64,000 bases of DNA, taken from contig NZ_CP022987.1 of the NCBI RefSeq assembly GCF_004022565.1, positions 496,001-560,000 on the forward strand. Reading direction: 5' to 3'. The stretch is from Pollutimonas thiosulfatoxidans (lineage in GTDB: Bacteria; Pseudomonadota; Gammaproteobacteria; Burkholderiales; Burkholderiaceae_B). Under the pieces are notes generated by a model. It did not search any database, had not been told where the DNA came from, and worked only from the letters and a program-made list of their open reading frames with translations. This document shows, one piece after another, positions 8,750-16,351 of this stretch. The position numbers and the translations under genes are program-made. Numbering within the stretch: position 1 is the first letter of the stretch; the number at the start of each line of letters is the position of its first letter.

Positions 8750-9326
8750 ACGGACGCAACGCGTCCAGGATGCGGCCGGCTACCTGCTGCATTCGGCTCC
8801 ATGGCGGGAAACCTCGCTGATCATCCAGGTCTTTACGCGCCATCACGGCAATGTGGCGCTGGTCGCCAAGGGCGCCAAAAGGCCGTACTCGGTCTTGCGC
8901 CCCGTATTGTCCGCCTTTCAGCCGCTTAGCCTGTCCTGGAGCGGGGCCAACGAAGTACGCACCCTGACGCGAGCCGAATGCGCCGGCATCCGGCCTTTGG
9001 GCGGTCGGGCGCTGATGTCGGCGTGGTACATGAATGAACTGTTGCTGCGGCTGCTGGCCCGCGAAGATCCTCACCCGGTCCTGTACGACGCCTATGACGC
9101 AGCGCTGCAACAACTGGCATTCCAGCAATCTGCCGCCAGTGCCTTGCGGCGCTTCGAGTGGATACTGCTGAACGAGACCGGCTATGGCCTGGGGGATGAC
9201 ATGCCTGATTTCGATGATCCCCAGGGAGAGCCGGCCTTGCGCCAGTCCTTGCGAGAGCGTCTGAACGCCTTGCTGGGCCGCCCCTTGCAGACGCGTAAGG
9301 TGCTGATGGAGCTGCAACGCTATTGA
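8742..9326 (+). CDS. recO: DNA repair protein RecO, compact form
   Basis: RecO loads RecA with RecF and RecR during gap repair. The N-terminal OB fold is clear: AAGYLLHSAPWRETSLIIQVFTRHHG, then VAKGAKRPYS. The helical domain includes YMNELLLRLLAREDPHP and LRRFEWILLNETGYG. At 194 residues it is shorter than the roughly 240 of E. coli RecO: between LNETGYG and the C-terminal motif LLGRPLQTRKVLMELQ only about 25 residues remain, and no zinc-finger cysteines are present. The reading frame is uninterrupted, so this looks like a compact variant rather than a frameshift. The stop overlaps the TTG start of the PIN gene. Confidence 0.92.
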   Translation: MSRRTQRVQDAAGYLLHSAPWRETSLIIQVFTRHHGNVALVAKGAKRPYSVLRPVLSAFQPLSLSWSGANEVRTLTRAECAGIRPLGGRALMSAWYMNELLLRLLAREDPHPVLYDAYDAALQQLAFQQSAASALRRFEWILLNETGYGLGDDMPDFDDPQGEPALRQSLRERLNALLGRPLQTRKVLMELQRY

Positions 9327-9904
9327 ATTCTCTTCCCGACGTCGTCGTTCTGGACACCTGTGTCCTGATCTCCAATGTGTTGCGCCGCATGCTGTTGCGC
9401 CTTGCCACCGAGGGCTGCTTCCGGGTGGCCTGGAGTTCGGTCATTGGCGATGAGTGGTGCCGGAATGCCGCGCGTTTATGGAAGGTGTCCGACGACGACA
9501 TCCGGGCGCAGTGGCGCGAGCTTCAGCAGGCGTTTCCGGCGGCCGATTGCGGGGATGTCACGGCCTTCAAGAACGGCTTGCAGCGTAGCGACCCAAAAGA
9601 CTGGCATGTGATTGCTGCGGCACGCGTGCTGAAGGCTCGCTGCGCGCAGGACAGTGTCGCCGTACTGACCCGTAATATCCGGGATTTCAACCGCAGTGAG
9701 TTGCGCGGCCTGAATCTGCAGTTGCTGGATCCGGACCAATTCTTCCTGCACTGTCAACAGCAATTTCCCGACGAAATGTCCACCCTGCTACGCAGCCTGC
9801 CGGACGATGTGGTGGCGCCGGGCGGCGTGCCGGACCCGGTAGACGTGATCTTGCGTCGTGAGCGCCTGTTCAGGCTGAATCGGCTTAGCGGGTATGCCGT
9901 ATAA
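9323..9904 (+). CDS. PIN-domain protein (PIN_3-like putative ribonuclease)
   Basis: A 193-residue protein with a TTG start in a TTGA overlap with the recO stop. The PIN fold is supported by VVLDTCVLISNVL (Asp11), VIGDEWCRN (Glu44), DPKDWHVIAAARVLKA (Asp93) and LTRNIRDF (Asp121), which supply the four acidic positions of a metal-dependent nuclease. It resembles the COG1569/PIN_3 group often labelled toxin component, but no antitoxin-like gene lies beside it; its partner position is taken by recO. It is the last gene before the strong terminator at 9903-9941. RNase activity and any toxin role are inference. Confidence 0.85.
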   Translation: MNSLPDVVVLDTCVLISNVLRRMLLRLATEGCFRVAWSSVIGDEWCRNAARLWKVSDDDIRAQWRELQQAFPAADCGDVTAFKNGLQRSDPKDWHVIAAARVLKARCAQDSVAVLTRNIRDFNRSELRGLNLQLLDPDQFFLHCQQQFPDEMSTLLRSLPDDVVAPGGVPDPVDVILRRERLFRLNRLSGYAV

Positions 9905-9941
9905 AAAAACCGGCAAGACTGGACGTCTTGCCGGTTTTTTT
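9903..9941. terminator. Bidirectional intrinsic terminator (PIN gene / yccA)
   Basis: ACCGGCAAGAC (9909-9919) pairs perfectly with GTCTTGCCGGT (9925-9935) around the loop TGGAC. The stem is flanked by seven A on the left and seven T on the right, so it can stop transcription from both strands. It overlaps the last codons of the PIN gene and lies before the end of the convergent gene at 9988. Confidence 0.95.
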
Positions 9942-9987
9942 GTGCCCGCCAGTGTCAACCGCGAGGGAGCGGCTGCCCGGCTGGTGG

Positions 9988-10692
9988 TTATTCGCGACTA
10001 CCGCCGAATATGCCCAGCAGCATCAGCAGGTTGGCAAAGATGTTGTAGACATCCAGGTAGATGGCCAGCGTGGCGCTGATGTAGTTGGTTTCGCCGCCGC
10101 GGATCACCCGTTGCAGATCGACCAGCAGCAGCGCCGAGAAGATGCCGATGGCCAGCACTGATACTGTCAGGACCAGGGCCGACAATTGCAGGAAGATGTT
10201 GGCCACCGACGCCACGATCAGCATGATGACGCCAATGAACAGGAACTTCTGCATGCCCGAGAAGTCGCGCTTGCTGGTGGAAGCCACCGTAGCCATGGTG
10301 CCAAACACCACGGCCGTGCCACCAAAGGCCAGCATGATCAGTTGCGCGCCATTACCCATGCCCAGCACGTGGCCCAGCAGCCGCGACAGCATGACACCCA
10401 TGAAGAAGGTGAAGGCAAGCAGCAGGGCGACGCCCATGGAGTTGTTCTTGTTGCGCTCAATAAGATACATGAGGCCAAAAGCGCCGACCAGGAAAACAAT
10501 GACGCTGGTACCGGGGCTGGCCGCCATGAACTGGTTGACGCCGGAGCTAAGGCCCACCATCGCACCGAACACCGTCGGTATCAGTGAGAGCGCCAGCAGC
10601 CAGTAGGTGTTGCGCGTGACACGGTTGCGTACGATTTCGGACGTACTGCCGGTGTAGCCGCGAGTGGCTACCTGTTCGCGAAAATCGTTCAT
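9988..10692 (-). CDS. Bax inhibitor-1/YccA family membrane protein
   Basis: A 234-residue integral membrane protein of the BI-1 family with about seven hydrophobic helices. After an N-terminal soluble stretch (TRGYTGSTSEIVRNRVTRNTYW) the helices run without large loops. The last part reads LLLVDLQRVIRGGETNYISATLAIYLDVYNIFANLLMLLGIFGG, the conserved BI-1 ending with its Asp residues. In E. coli, YccA modulates FtsH; here the role is unknown. The start has AAAGGAA at good spacing. It is monocistronic and ends at the shared bidirectional terminator. Confidence 0.93.
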   Translation of the reverse strand: MNDFREQVATRGYTGSTSEIVRNRVTRNTYWLLALSLIPTVFGAMVGLSSGVNQFMAASPGTSVIVFLVGAFGLMYLIERNKNNSMGVALLLAFTFFMGVMLSRLLGHVLGMGNGAQLIMLAFGGTAVVFGTMATVASTSKRDFSGMQKFLFIGVIMLIVASVANIFLQLSALVLTVSVLAIGIFSALLLVDLQRVIRGGETNYISATLAIYLDVYNIFANLLMLLGIFGGSRE

Positions 10693-10823
10693 GGTGAGTT
10701 CCTTTAATGATTTATCAGTATGCTGTACTACGACCCTCAGTGTAGCCCTGAGTTCCTTGTAGCGCTAAAGATTAACTGACAAATTGCTGAATGCGCAAGT
10801 ATTACCACGCATAGTGCCGGCAT

Positions 10824-11303
10824 TTACCGGGAAGGGCGGGCCGAATCGGCAGAACCGGCGGCGCGTCCGGAAACATCGTGGGCATTAAGCGTGTGGCCGG
10901 CCGATTGATACTGGCGCCAGCGCTCTCGGGCGGCTTGTTTGTCGTCATCGCGGTCCGAGACGATTTCGAGAATGCGTTCATAGCCTTCAGCAGTGGGAGG
11001 GCAACCGGCATCGAGATTGATTAGCCATGGAGGCAGGCCGGTAGCACCACCGCCCGGCAGTTCCGTTGGCAGGCTGCTGGTAAGCGTTACGGCGCTTTCT
11101 GCTGCCAGCGGGTCGCCGGCAAGGACATGCGGGATGAAGGCTGTGGGCTCGAAACTCCATAACAGGCGATCAAAGCGGGCAAGCTCTTGCGCATCTTGCG
11201 TATAGACGACCAGTGGGCGGCCTGCCAGGTAGTGCTTGCGCACTACTTGGCAGGCCATCCGCAAGCGGTCTGGCGCGCCGAAGGCAAAGTCGATGCGTAC
11301 CAT
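10824..11303 (-). CDS. holC: DNA polymerase III chi subunit
   Basis: A 159-residue protein of the clamp-loader-associated chi subunit, which links the replisome to SSB. The family start RIDFAFGAPDRLRMACQVVRK and the motif GRPLVVYTQDAQELARFDRLLW are clear, followed by FIPHVLAGDPLA and WLINLD. The C-terminal 25 residues are low-complexity and may be disordered. It lies 9 bases downstream of pepA on the same strand, the usual pepA-holC order. Confidence 0.93.
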   Translation of the reverse strand: MVRIDFAFGAPDRLRMACQVVRKHYLAGRPLVVYTQDAQELARFDRLLWSFEPTAFIPHVLAGDPLAAESAVTLTSSLPTELPGGGATGLPPWLINLDAGCPPTAEGYERILEIVSDRDDDKQAARERWRQYQSAGHTLNAHDVSGRAAGSADSARPSR

Positions 11304-11312
11304 GCGGCTGGC

Positions 11313-12818
11313 TTAGTTTGCCTGCTCGATCAGGTAATGGACCAGGAGCGGGACCGGTCGGCCCGATGCGCCTTTCTCTTTGCCGCCGCGCCACGCTGTT
11401 CCGGCGATATCCAGGTGGGCCCATGGATAGCTGCTGGTGAAGCGCGACAGGAAGCACGCCGCCGTAACGGCGCCGGCAGGCGGGCCGCCTATATTGGCGA
11501 TGTCGGCGAAGTTGGACCGCAGTTGCTCTTGATAGGCGTCGTCCAGGGGCAGGCGCCATGCAGGATCGGCAGCCGCCCGGCCGGCACGCAGCAGGCTGTC
11601 GGCCAAGTCGTCGTCTTTGCTGAATAAGCCCGAATTGACATTGCCCAGCGCCACCACGCAGGCACCCGTCAGGGTGGCGATGTCGATGACCGCTGCGGGC
11701 TTGAAGCGCTCGGCATAGGTGAGCGCGTCGCACAGCACCAGGCGGCCTTCGGCGTCGGTATTCAGGATCTCGATCGTGAGGCCCGACATACTGGTGACGA
11801 CGTCGCCGGGCTTGTTGGCCCGGCCGCTGGGCAGATTTTCGCAAGCGGGGATAATGCCGATGACTTCGCGGTTAAGTTCCAGTTGGGCGACCGCGCGCAA
11901 GGTGCCCAGTACACTGGCGGCACCGCACATGTCGTACTTCATCTCGTCCATATTGGCGGCCGGCTTGATCGAAATGCCGCCCGAATCGAAGGTGATGCCT
12001 TTGCCCACCAGCACGATAGGCGCCTTGCGATCCTTGGCTGCCGGCCGGCGGCCGGCTGGGGTGTGCTTCAGGACGATGAAGGCGGGGGGCTCGTAGGAGC
12101 CGCGTGCAACTGACAGAAAGGAGCCCATATTGAGCGCCTCGAGTTGCTTGCGCTCTAGGACTTCGGCCTTCAGGGTCGTGAATTGCTTGGCCAGTTGCTT
12201 GGCGGTTTTGCCCAGATAGCTGGGTGTGCAGACATTGGGGGGAAGGTCGCCCAGCATGCGGGCCAGGTTGATCCCTTCGCCCAGAGCCTGGCCTTCGGAC
12301 AGACCTTGCTGGGCTTCGGCGGCCTGCCCGCGGGCGGTCCAGATGGCGATCTTGCGCAGGCGTGGGCCGGCTTCACGGCTCTTGCCCAAGGTGGCATCGT
12401 AATGGTAGCCGGCACGGGTGCCGGCCGATGCGGCTGCACGGGCGCGTGTGCGTAGGGTAGTATCGGGGCATTCGATGGATGCCAGCGTGGAAACGCCTTC
12501 GGTCAGGCCGGCAGCGGCGCAGTATTGGGCGAAGACCAGTTCGGCGCTGCCATGTGCCGTGGCGTTGTAGTTTTCTTGCTTGCCCAGTCCCACCAATACG
12601 ATTCTTGCAGCAGACACACCCGGAATATCGCGCAGCACGGCGTGGGTATTGCTCTTGCCTTTGAACTCCGTCTTGGTGACGGCGCGCAAGGCGCCCGCTC
12701 CAGCGCGGTCGATGACGTCGGCGGCGGGGCTGAGCACGCCGTCCGTGAAAACACCAACGGCCAGGGCGGCGGTCTTGATCTGGTGCAAGGAAGCAGTGGT
12801 CTGTGTGCTAAATTCCAT
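11313..12818 (-). CDS. pepA: Leucyl aminopeptidase (cytosol aminopeptidase)
   Basis: A 501-residue M17 metallopeptidase that removes N-terminal residues from peptides. The ATG at 12818 (MEFSTQTT) is preferred over an in-frame TTG four codons upstream, with GGGA as the SD. The M17 signature NTDAEGRL is present, as are VGKGITFDSGGISIKP and MKYDMCGAASVLG with the metal-binding Lys and Asp residues. The N-terminal macro-like domain (about residues 1-165) is complete. It is divergent from lptF, with 54 bases between the two starts. Confidence 0.97.
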   Translation of the reverse strand: MEFSTQTTASLHQIKTAALAVGVFTDGVLSPAADVIDRAGAGALRAVTKTEFKGKSNTHAVLRDIPGVSAARIVLVGLGKQENYNATAHGSAELVFAQYCAAAGLTEGVSTLASIECPDTTLRTRARAAASAGTRAGYHYDATLGKSREAGPRLRKIAIWTARGQAAEAQQGLSEGQALGEGINLARMLGDLPPNVCTPSYLGKTAKQLAKQFTTLKAEVLERKQLEALNMGSFLSVARGSYEPPAFIVLKHTPAGRRPAAKDRKAPIVLVGKGITFDSGGISIKPAANMDEMKYDMCGAASVLGTLRAVAQLELNREVIGIIPACENLPSGRANKPGDVVTSMSGLTIEILNTDAEGRLVLCDALTYAERFKPAAVIDIATLTGACVVALGNVNSGLFSKDDDLADSLLRAGRAAADPAWRLPLDDAYQEQLRSNFADIANIGGPPAGAVTAACFLSRFTSSYPWAHLDIAGTAWRGGKEKGASGRPVPLLVHYLIEQAN

Positions 12819-12872
12819 TCGAGTTCCCAAGAGTGTCCAAAAGATGCTTATGATTATCCCGCATATTCTCTC

Positions 12873-14003
12873 ATGTCACTATTCAAGCGTTCCGTCGTAT
12901 CCGAAATCCTGAGCCATGCTGGCGTGGTGTTCTCCACCCTGCTTGTTGTTTGGCTCAGTGTGCTGCTGGTGCGACTGCTCGGAGAAGCGGCGAACGGTTC
13001 GATAGGCGCGGACGTCGTCTTTGGTCTGGCGACCTTTTCCAGCATCACGGCCTTGCCCGTCATTTTGTCGGTATCACTCTTTATTGCGGTGCTTACCACC
13101 ATCACGCGAAACTTCAGGGAATCCGAGATGGTCGTGTGGTTCGCCAGCGGCCTGTCCTTGAAGGATTGGGTCGGCCCGGTGTTGCGCTGCGCCGTGCCCG
13201 TGGCCCTGATCATTGCCGTGCTGACGCTGCTGGCATCCCCCTGGGCCTATCGCCAGATCAGCGAGTATCGGCAACGCTATGAGCAGCGCTCCGATTTGTC
13301 CAAGGTGACAGCCGGCCAGTTTATCGAGACTGAAGGCGGCGACCGTGTGTTTTTTGCCGAGGAGCCTACCCGGCCCGGCGAAGAAATGGGTAATGTGATC
13401 GCTCGGGTCATCGATGAAGAATGGCTTAGCGTCATTACCGCGCAAAGCGCGCGCATCCAGACCGAAGAGAACGGTGATCGCTTCCTGGTGCTCAGTGAAG
13501 GGCACCGCTACGATCTGCAGCCGGGCAAGGCTGATTTTCGCCTGATTGATTTCGAGCGCTATGGCTTTCGACTCGAAAGCAAGGCGGAAGCGGGCTCGAT
13601 AGACGCCGTCCGGGCACTGGCCGAGAGCGAAATCAAGGCCAGGCCCACCGCGCAGCTGCTTCTGGACGACAACGATACCGCCCGCTCGCAGATCATGTGG
13701 CGTCTGGCGCTGCCTCTGGCTGCGCTCAACCTGGCCTTGCTTGCCATCCCCCTGGGAGCCGTCAACCCACGGCTGGGTCGCTCTGGCGACTTCCTGATCG
13801 CTGGCTTGGTGGGCCTGCTGTACATGAACTTGATCAACCTGTCGCGCGGCTGGATAGGCAACGGCCAGCTCAGTTTCGGCATAGGGATCTGGCTGGTCCA
13901 TGCCGCATTTACCGCGCTGATGGTCTATATGATGTGGCGCAAGTTACGGGTCAAGGCGCCGCGACGATCTGCGCAGAACGTCGCCACCGCGACTGGTCCC
14001 TAG
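12873..14003 (+). CDS. lptF: LPS export permease LptF
   Basis: A 376-residue inner-membrane component of the LptB2FG exporter that moves lipopolysaccharide to the periplasmic bridge. The N-terminus LFKRSVVSEILSHAGVVFSTLLVVWLSVLLVRLL is typical. Three N-terminal helices, a periplasmic beta-jellyroll domain (about residues 130-270, with TAGQFIETEGGDRVFFAE) and three C-terminal helices follow. The ATG at 12873 is chosen over a long upstream in-frame extension that runs into pepA. lptG, normally next, is absent here: the next gene is on the opposite strand, and the stops of the two share the palindrome CTAG (14000-14003). Confidence 0.95.
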   Translation: MSLFKRSVVSEILSHAGVVFSTLLVVWLSVLLVRLLGEAANGSIGADVVFGLATFSSITALPVILSVSLFIAVLTTITRNFRESEMVVWFASGLSLKDWVGPVLRCAVPVALIIAVLTLLASPWAYRQISEYRQRYEQRSDLSKVTAGQFIETEGGDRVFFAEEPTRPGEEMGNVIARVIDEEWLSVITAQSARIQTEENGDRFLVLSEGHRYDLQPGKADFRLIDFERYGFRLESKAEAGSIDAVRALAESEIKARPTAQLLLDDNDTARSQIMWRLALPLAALNLALLAIPLGAVNPRLGRSGDFLIAGLVGLLYMNLINLSRGWIGNGQLSFGIGIWLVHAAFTALMVYMMWRKLRVKAPRRSAQNVATATGP

Positions 14004-14932
14004 CCGCTGTCGCGGGGCAGGTATTGCAGCGTGCCGGCCTGCCCGTACAGCAGCGGCTGGTTCAGCTGCACCGATTTCTTCAGGAAGTCCCATAGCGCCA
14101 TCACACGATTGGAATAGCGCAGGTCTTCATGGCAATACATCCAGAAGCTGCGCGTCACTTCGACATGATCGTCCAGCACCACTTGCAGGCGCGGATCCTG
14201 GGCAGCGATGAAGCAGGGCAGGATGGCCAGCGATTGCCCTTGCAGTGCGGCATGATATTGCGCAATGACGCTGGTGCTTTTGAAGATCACGCGCTGGGTT
14301 GCCACGATATCTTCCAGATAGCGCAGCCTATCGCTGAACAGCAGTTCCTCCACGTAACCAATGAAACTATGCGCGGCCAGGTCTTCCGGCGTTTTGATGG
14401 CGGGCGCGGCATCCAGATAGGCCTTGCTGCCGTACAGCTTCAATGCGTAGTCGTGCAGCTTGGTACACAGATAGGGCCCGCGCTGCGGGCGTTCCAGTGA
14501 AATGGCAATGTCGGCTTCGCGTTTGGACAGACTGATGAACCGGGGCACCGGCATGATGTCCAGCGTGATGGCGGGGTAGCGCCGCTGGAAGTCTGTCATC
14601 AGTGGCGCCAGCACGTAATTACCGAAGCCTTCCGTGCAACCCACCCGCAAGTGGCCGGATAGCGTCCGCGATTGGCCCGACACCGCCTCTTGCGCCGTGA
14701 TCAATGTGCCTTCCATCTGCTCGGCATACGTAAAGAAACGCACGCCTTCCTCGGTTAGCGTAAAGCCGGTGGACTTGGATTTGTCGAACAGCACAGTGTC
14801 CAGGTCGCGCTCGAGCGCACGGATGCGGCGCGATACGGTGGTGTGCTGCACGCCCAGGCGCTGCGCCGCCGCGCTGACACGCTGCGTGCGGGCCACTTCC
14901 AGAAAATAGCGCAGTCCGTCCCAATCGAGCAT
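14000..14932 (-). CDS. LysR-family transcriptional regulator
   Basis: A 310-residue LysR-type regulator. The winged helix-turn-helix is at the N-terminus: LDWDGLRYFLEVARTQRVSAAAQRLGVQHTTVSRRIRALE. The substrate-binding domain follows from about residue 90 (GHLRVGCTEGFGNYVLAPLM). The DWDGLRYFLEVA start and the C-terminal FWMYCHEDLRYSNRVMALWDFL resemble a subgroup often found near aldehyde dehydrogenase and substrate-binding-protein genes. It is divergent from the substrate-binding protein gene at 15104, so it likely controls that gene and mmsA. The ligand is unknown. Confidence 0.92.
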   Translation of the reverse strand: MLDWDGLRYFLEVARTQRVSAAAQRLGVQHTTVSRRIRALERDLDTVLFDKSKSTGFTLTEEGVRFFTYAEQMEGTLITAQEAVSGQSRTLSGHLRVGCTEGFGNYVLAPLMTDFQRRYPAITLDIMPVPRFISLSKREADIAISLERPQRGPYLCTKLHDYALKLYGSKAYLDAAPAIKTPEDLAAHSFIGYVEELLFSDRLRYLEDIVATQRVIFKSTSVIAQYHAALQGQSLAILPCFIAAQDPRLQVVLDDHVEVTRSFWMYCHEDLRYSNRVMALWDFLKKSVQLNQPLLYGQAGTLQYLPRDSG

Positions 14933-15103
14933 GAAATCCGTTGTGCATTAATTAGCATTGAATGTGCAAATATTCTCGTGGAAATAAGTTTTTTACACAA
15001 CTACACTCGGGAAAGCGGCTGACACAAGCCGCCCTTCAGTGCCCCGAAGCACACCGAAGACGTGCCTCGCCGCACCCAAAACCATAAGACAACGGAGACC
15101 AGC
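14933..15103. promoter_or_regulatory. Divergent intergenic region with LysR-type site candidates
   Basis: This 171-base AT-rich gap separates the LysR gene from the substrate-binding protein gene. It holds two TGTGCA repeats (about 14943 and 14963) around ATTAATTAG, and a partial dyad TGCATTAATTAGCA that could serve as a T-N11-A LysR box. GGAGACC just before 15104 is the SD. No confident -35/-10 pair was found. Confidence 0.4.
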
Positions 15104-16315
15104 ATGAAAAAATTTGCGACGTTCCTGGCGGCGGGCTTGTGTTGTGCGCTTGCCGGATCTGCATATGCCGAAGCGCCGCCGGTGAAGATCGGCATACTGA
15201 CCGACATGTCCGGCACCTATGCGTCCATGGGGGGGGCCGGATCCGTGGCCGCCGCCAAGCTTGCCATAGAAGACTGCCTGGCAGCTGAATGCAAGGGCAT
15301 GGATATCCAAGTGGTGTCGGCCGACAACCAGAACAAGGCCGATGTGGGTGCCGCCAAGGCGCGCGAATGGTTTGACCGTGACGGCGTGACCGCTATTGCC
15401 GACTTGACCAATTCTGCCGTGGCCCTGGCGGTGCAAGGCATCGCCAAAGAGAAAAACAAAGTGGTCATGTTCTCGGGCCCGGCAACCACGGGCTTGACCA
15501 ACGATGCCTGCTCGCCTGTGGGGTTCCACTGGATGTTCGATGTGTATTCCCAATCGGTGGGTGGCGTCAAAGCCATGATCGATAAGGGCGGCAAGTCATG
15601 GTTCTTCATCACCGTTGACTACGCTTTCGGCCATTCGCTGCAGAAGGGCTCGGAAGACATGGTCAAGGCGCTGGGCGGCACGGTGGTGGGCTCGGTACTG
15701 CATCCGCTTAACGTGCCTGACTTCGCTTCCTACCTGTTGCAGGCACAAAGTTCGAAGGCCGACGTCGTGGCCTTTGCCAACAGCGGCGCCGACGTCGTGA
15801 ACGCCATCAAGCAGGCGAGGGAATTCGGCATCGTTGAAGGCGGACAGCGTCTGGCGTCCTTGCTGATATTCCTGTCCGACTTGCGCGCGCTGGGCCTGGA
15901 GAATGCGCAGGGCCTGACTTACGTCGATGGCTTCTATTGGGATTTCGATGACGACACACGCGCCTGGTCGGATCGTTATGCCCAGGCCTTCGATGGCTTG
16001 AAACCGACCATGACCCACGCCGGCGTGTATTCCAGTGTCTTGCATTATCTCAAGGCAGTCGCGGCAACGCAGTCTACCGAAGGCGATGTGGTTGCGGCAA
16101 AGATGCGCGAAATCCCCATCGACGATGCCGTCATGCGCAACGCGTCGATCCGGCCGGACGGACGTGTCATACACGACATGTATTTATATGAAGTGAAAAC
16201 GCCGGCCGAGTCGTCCAGCGAATGGGACCTGTCCAAGCTGGTGGCGACCATACCCGCCCAGGAAGCCTTTCAGCCGCTGGCCAAGTCAAGCTGCCCGCTG
16301 GTGAAGAAAAGTTGA
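15104..16315 (+). CDS. ABC transporter substrate-binding protein, branched-chain amino acid type
   Basis: A 403-residue periplasmic protein of the Leu/Ile/Val-binding family (Peripla_BP_6). The signal peptide MKKFATFLAAGLCCALAGSAYA is followed by VKIGILTDMSGTYASMGG, the standard start of the mature fold. Further motifs are DNQNKADVGAAKAREWFDRDGV and VMFSGPATTGLTNDACSP. The start at 15104 follows GGAGACC; an in-frame extension to 15062 is rejected. No permease or ATPase genes lie nearby, so it is an orphan binding protein; mmsA downstream suggests a carboxylate or branched-chain-acid ligand, which is inference. Confidence 0.92.
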   Translation: MKKFATFLAAGLCCALAGSAYAEAPPVKIGILTDMSGTYASMGGAGSVAAAKLAIEDCLAAECKGMDIQVVSADNQNKADVGAAKAREWFDRDGVTAIADLTNSAVALAVQGIAKEKNKVVMFSGPATTGLTNDACSPVGFHWMFDVYSQSVGGVKAMIDKGGKSWFFITVDYAFGHSLQKGSEDMVKALGGTVVGSVLHPLNVPDFASYLLQAQSSKADVVAFANSGADVVNAIKQAREFGIVEGGQRLASLLIFLSDLRALGLENAQGLTYVDGFYWDFDDDTRAWSDRYAQAFDGLKPTMTHAGVYSSVLHYLKAVAATQSTEGDVVAAKMREIPIDDAVMRNASIRPDGRVIHDMYLYEVKTPAESSSEWDLSKLVATIPAQEAFQPLAKSSCPLVKKS

Positions 16316-16351
16316 TTCATTACGCATCATGAATGCGCCAAGGAGACCTTA

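Noticed and set aside
8742..9326. recO as a frameshifted pseudogene
   Set aside because: Both N- and C-terminal RecO motifs are in one frame and the stop couples to the next gene, so a deletion variant is more likely than a broken gene.
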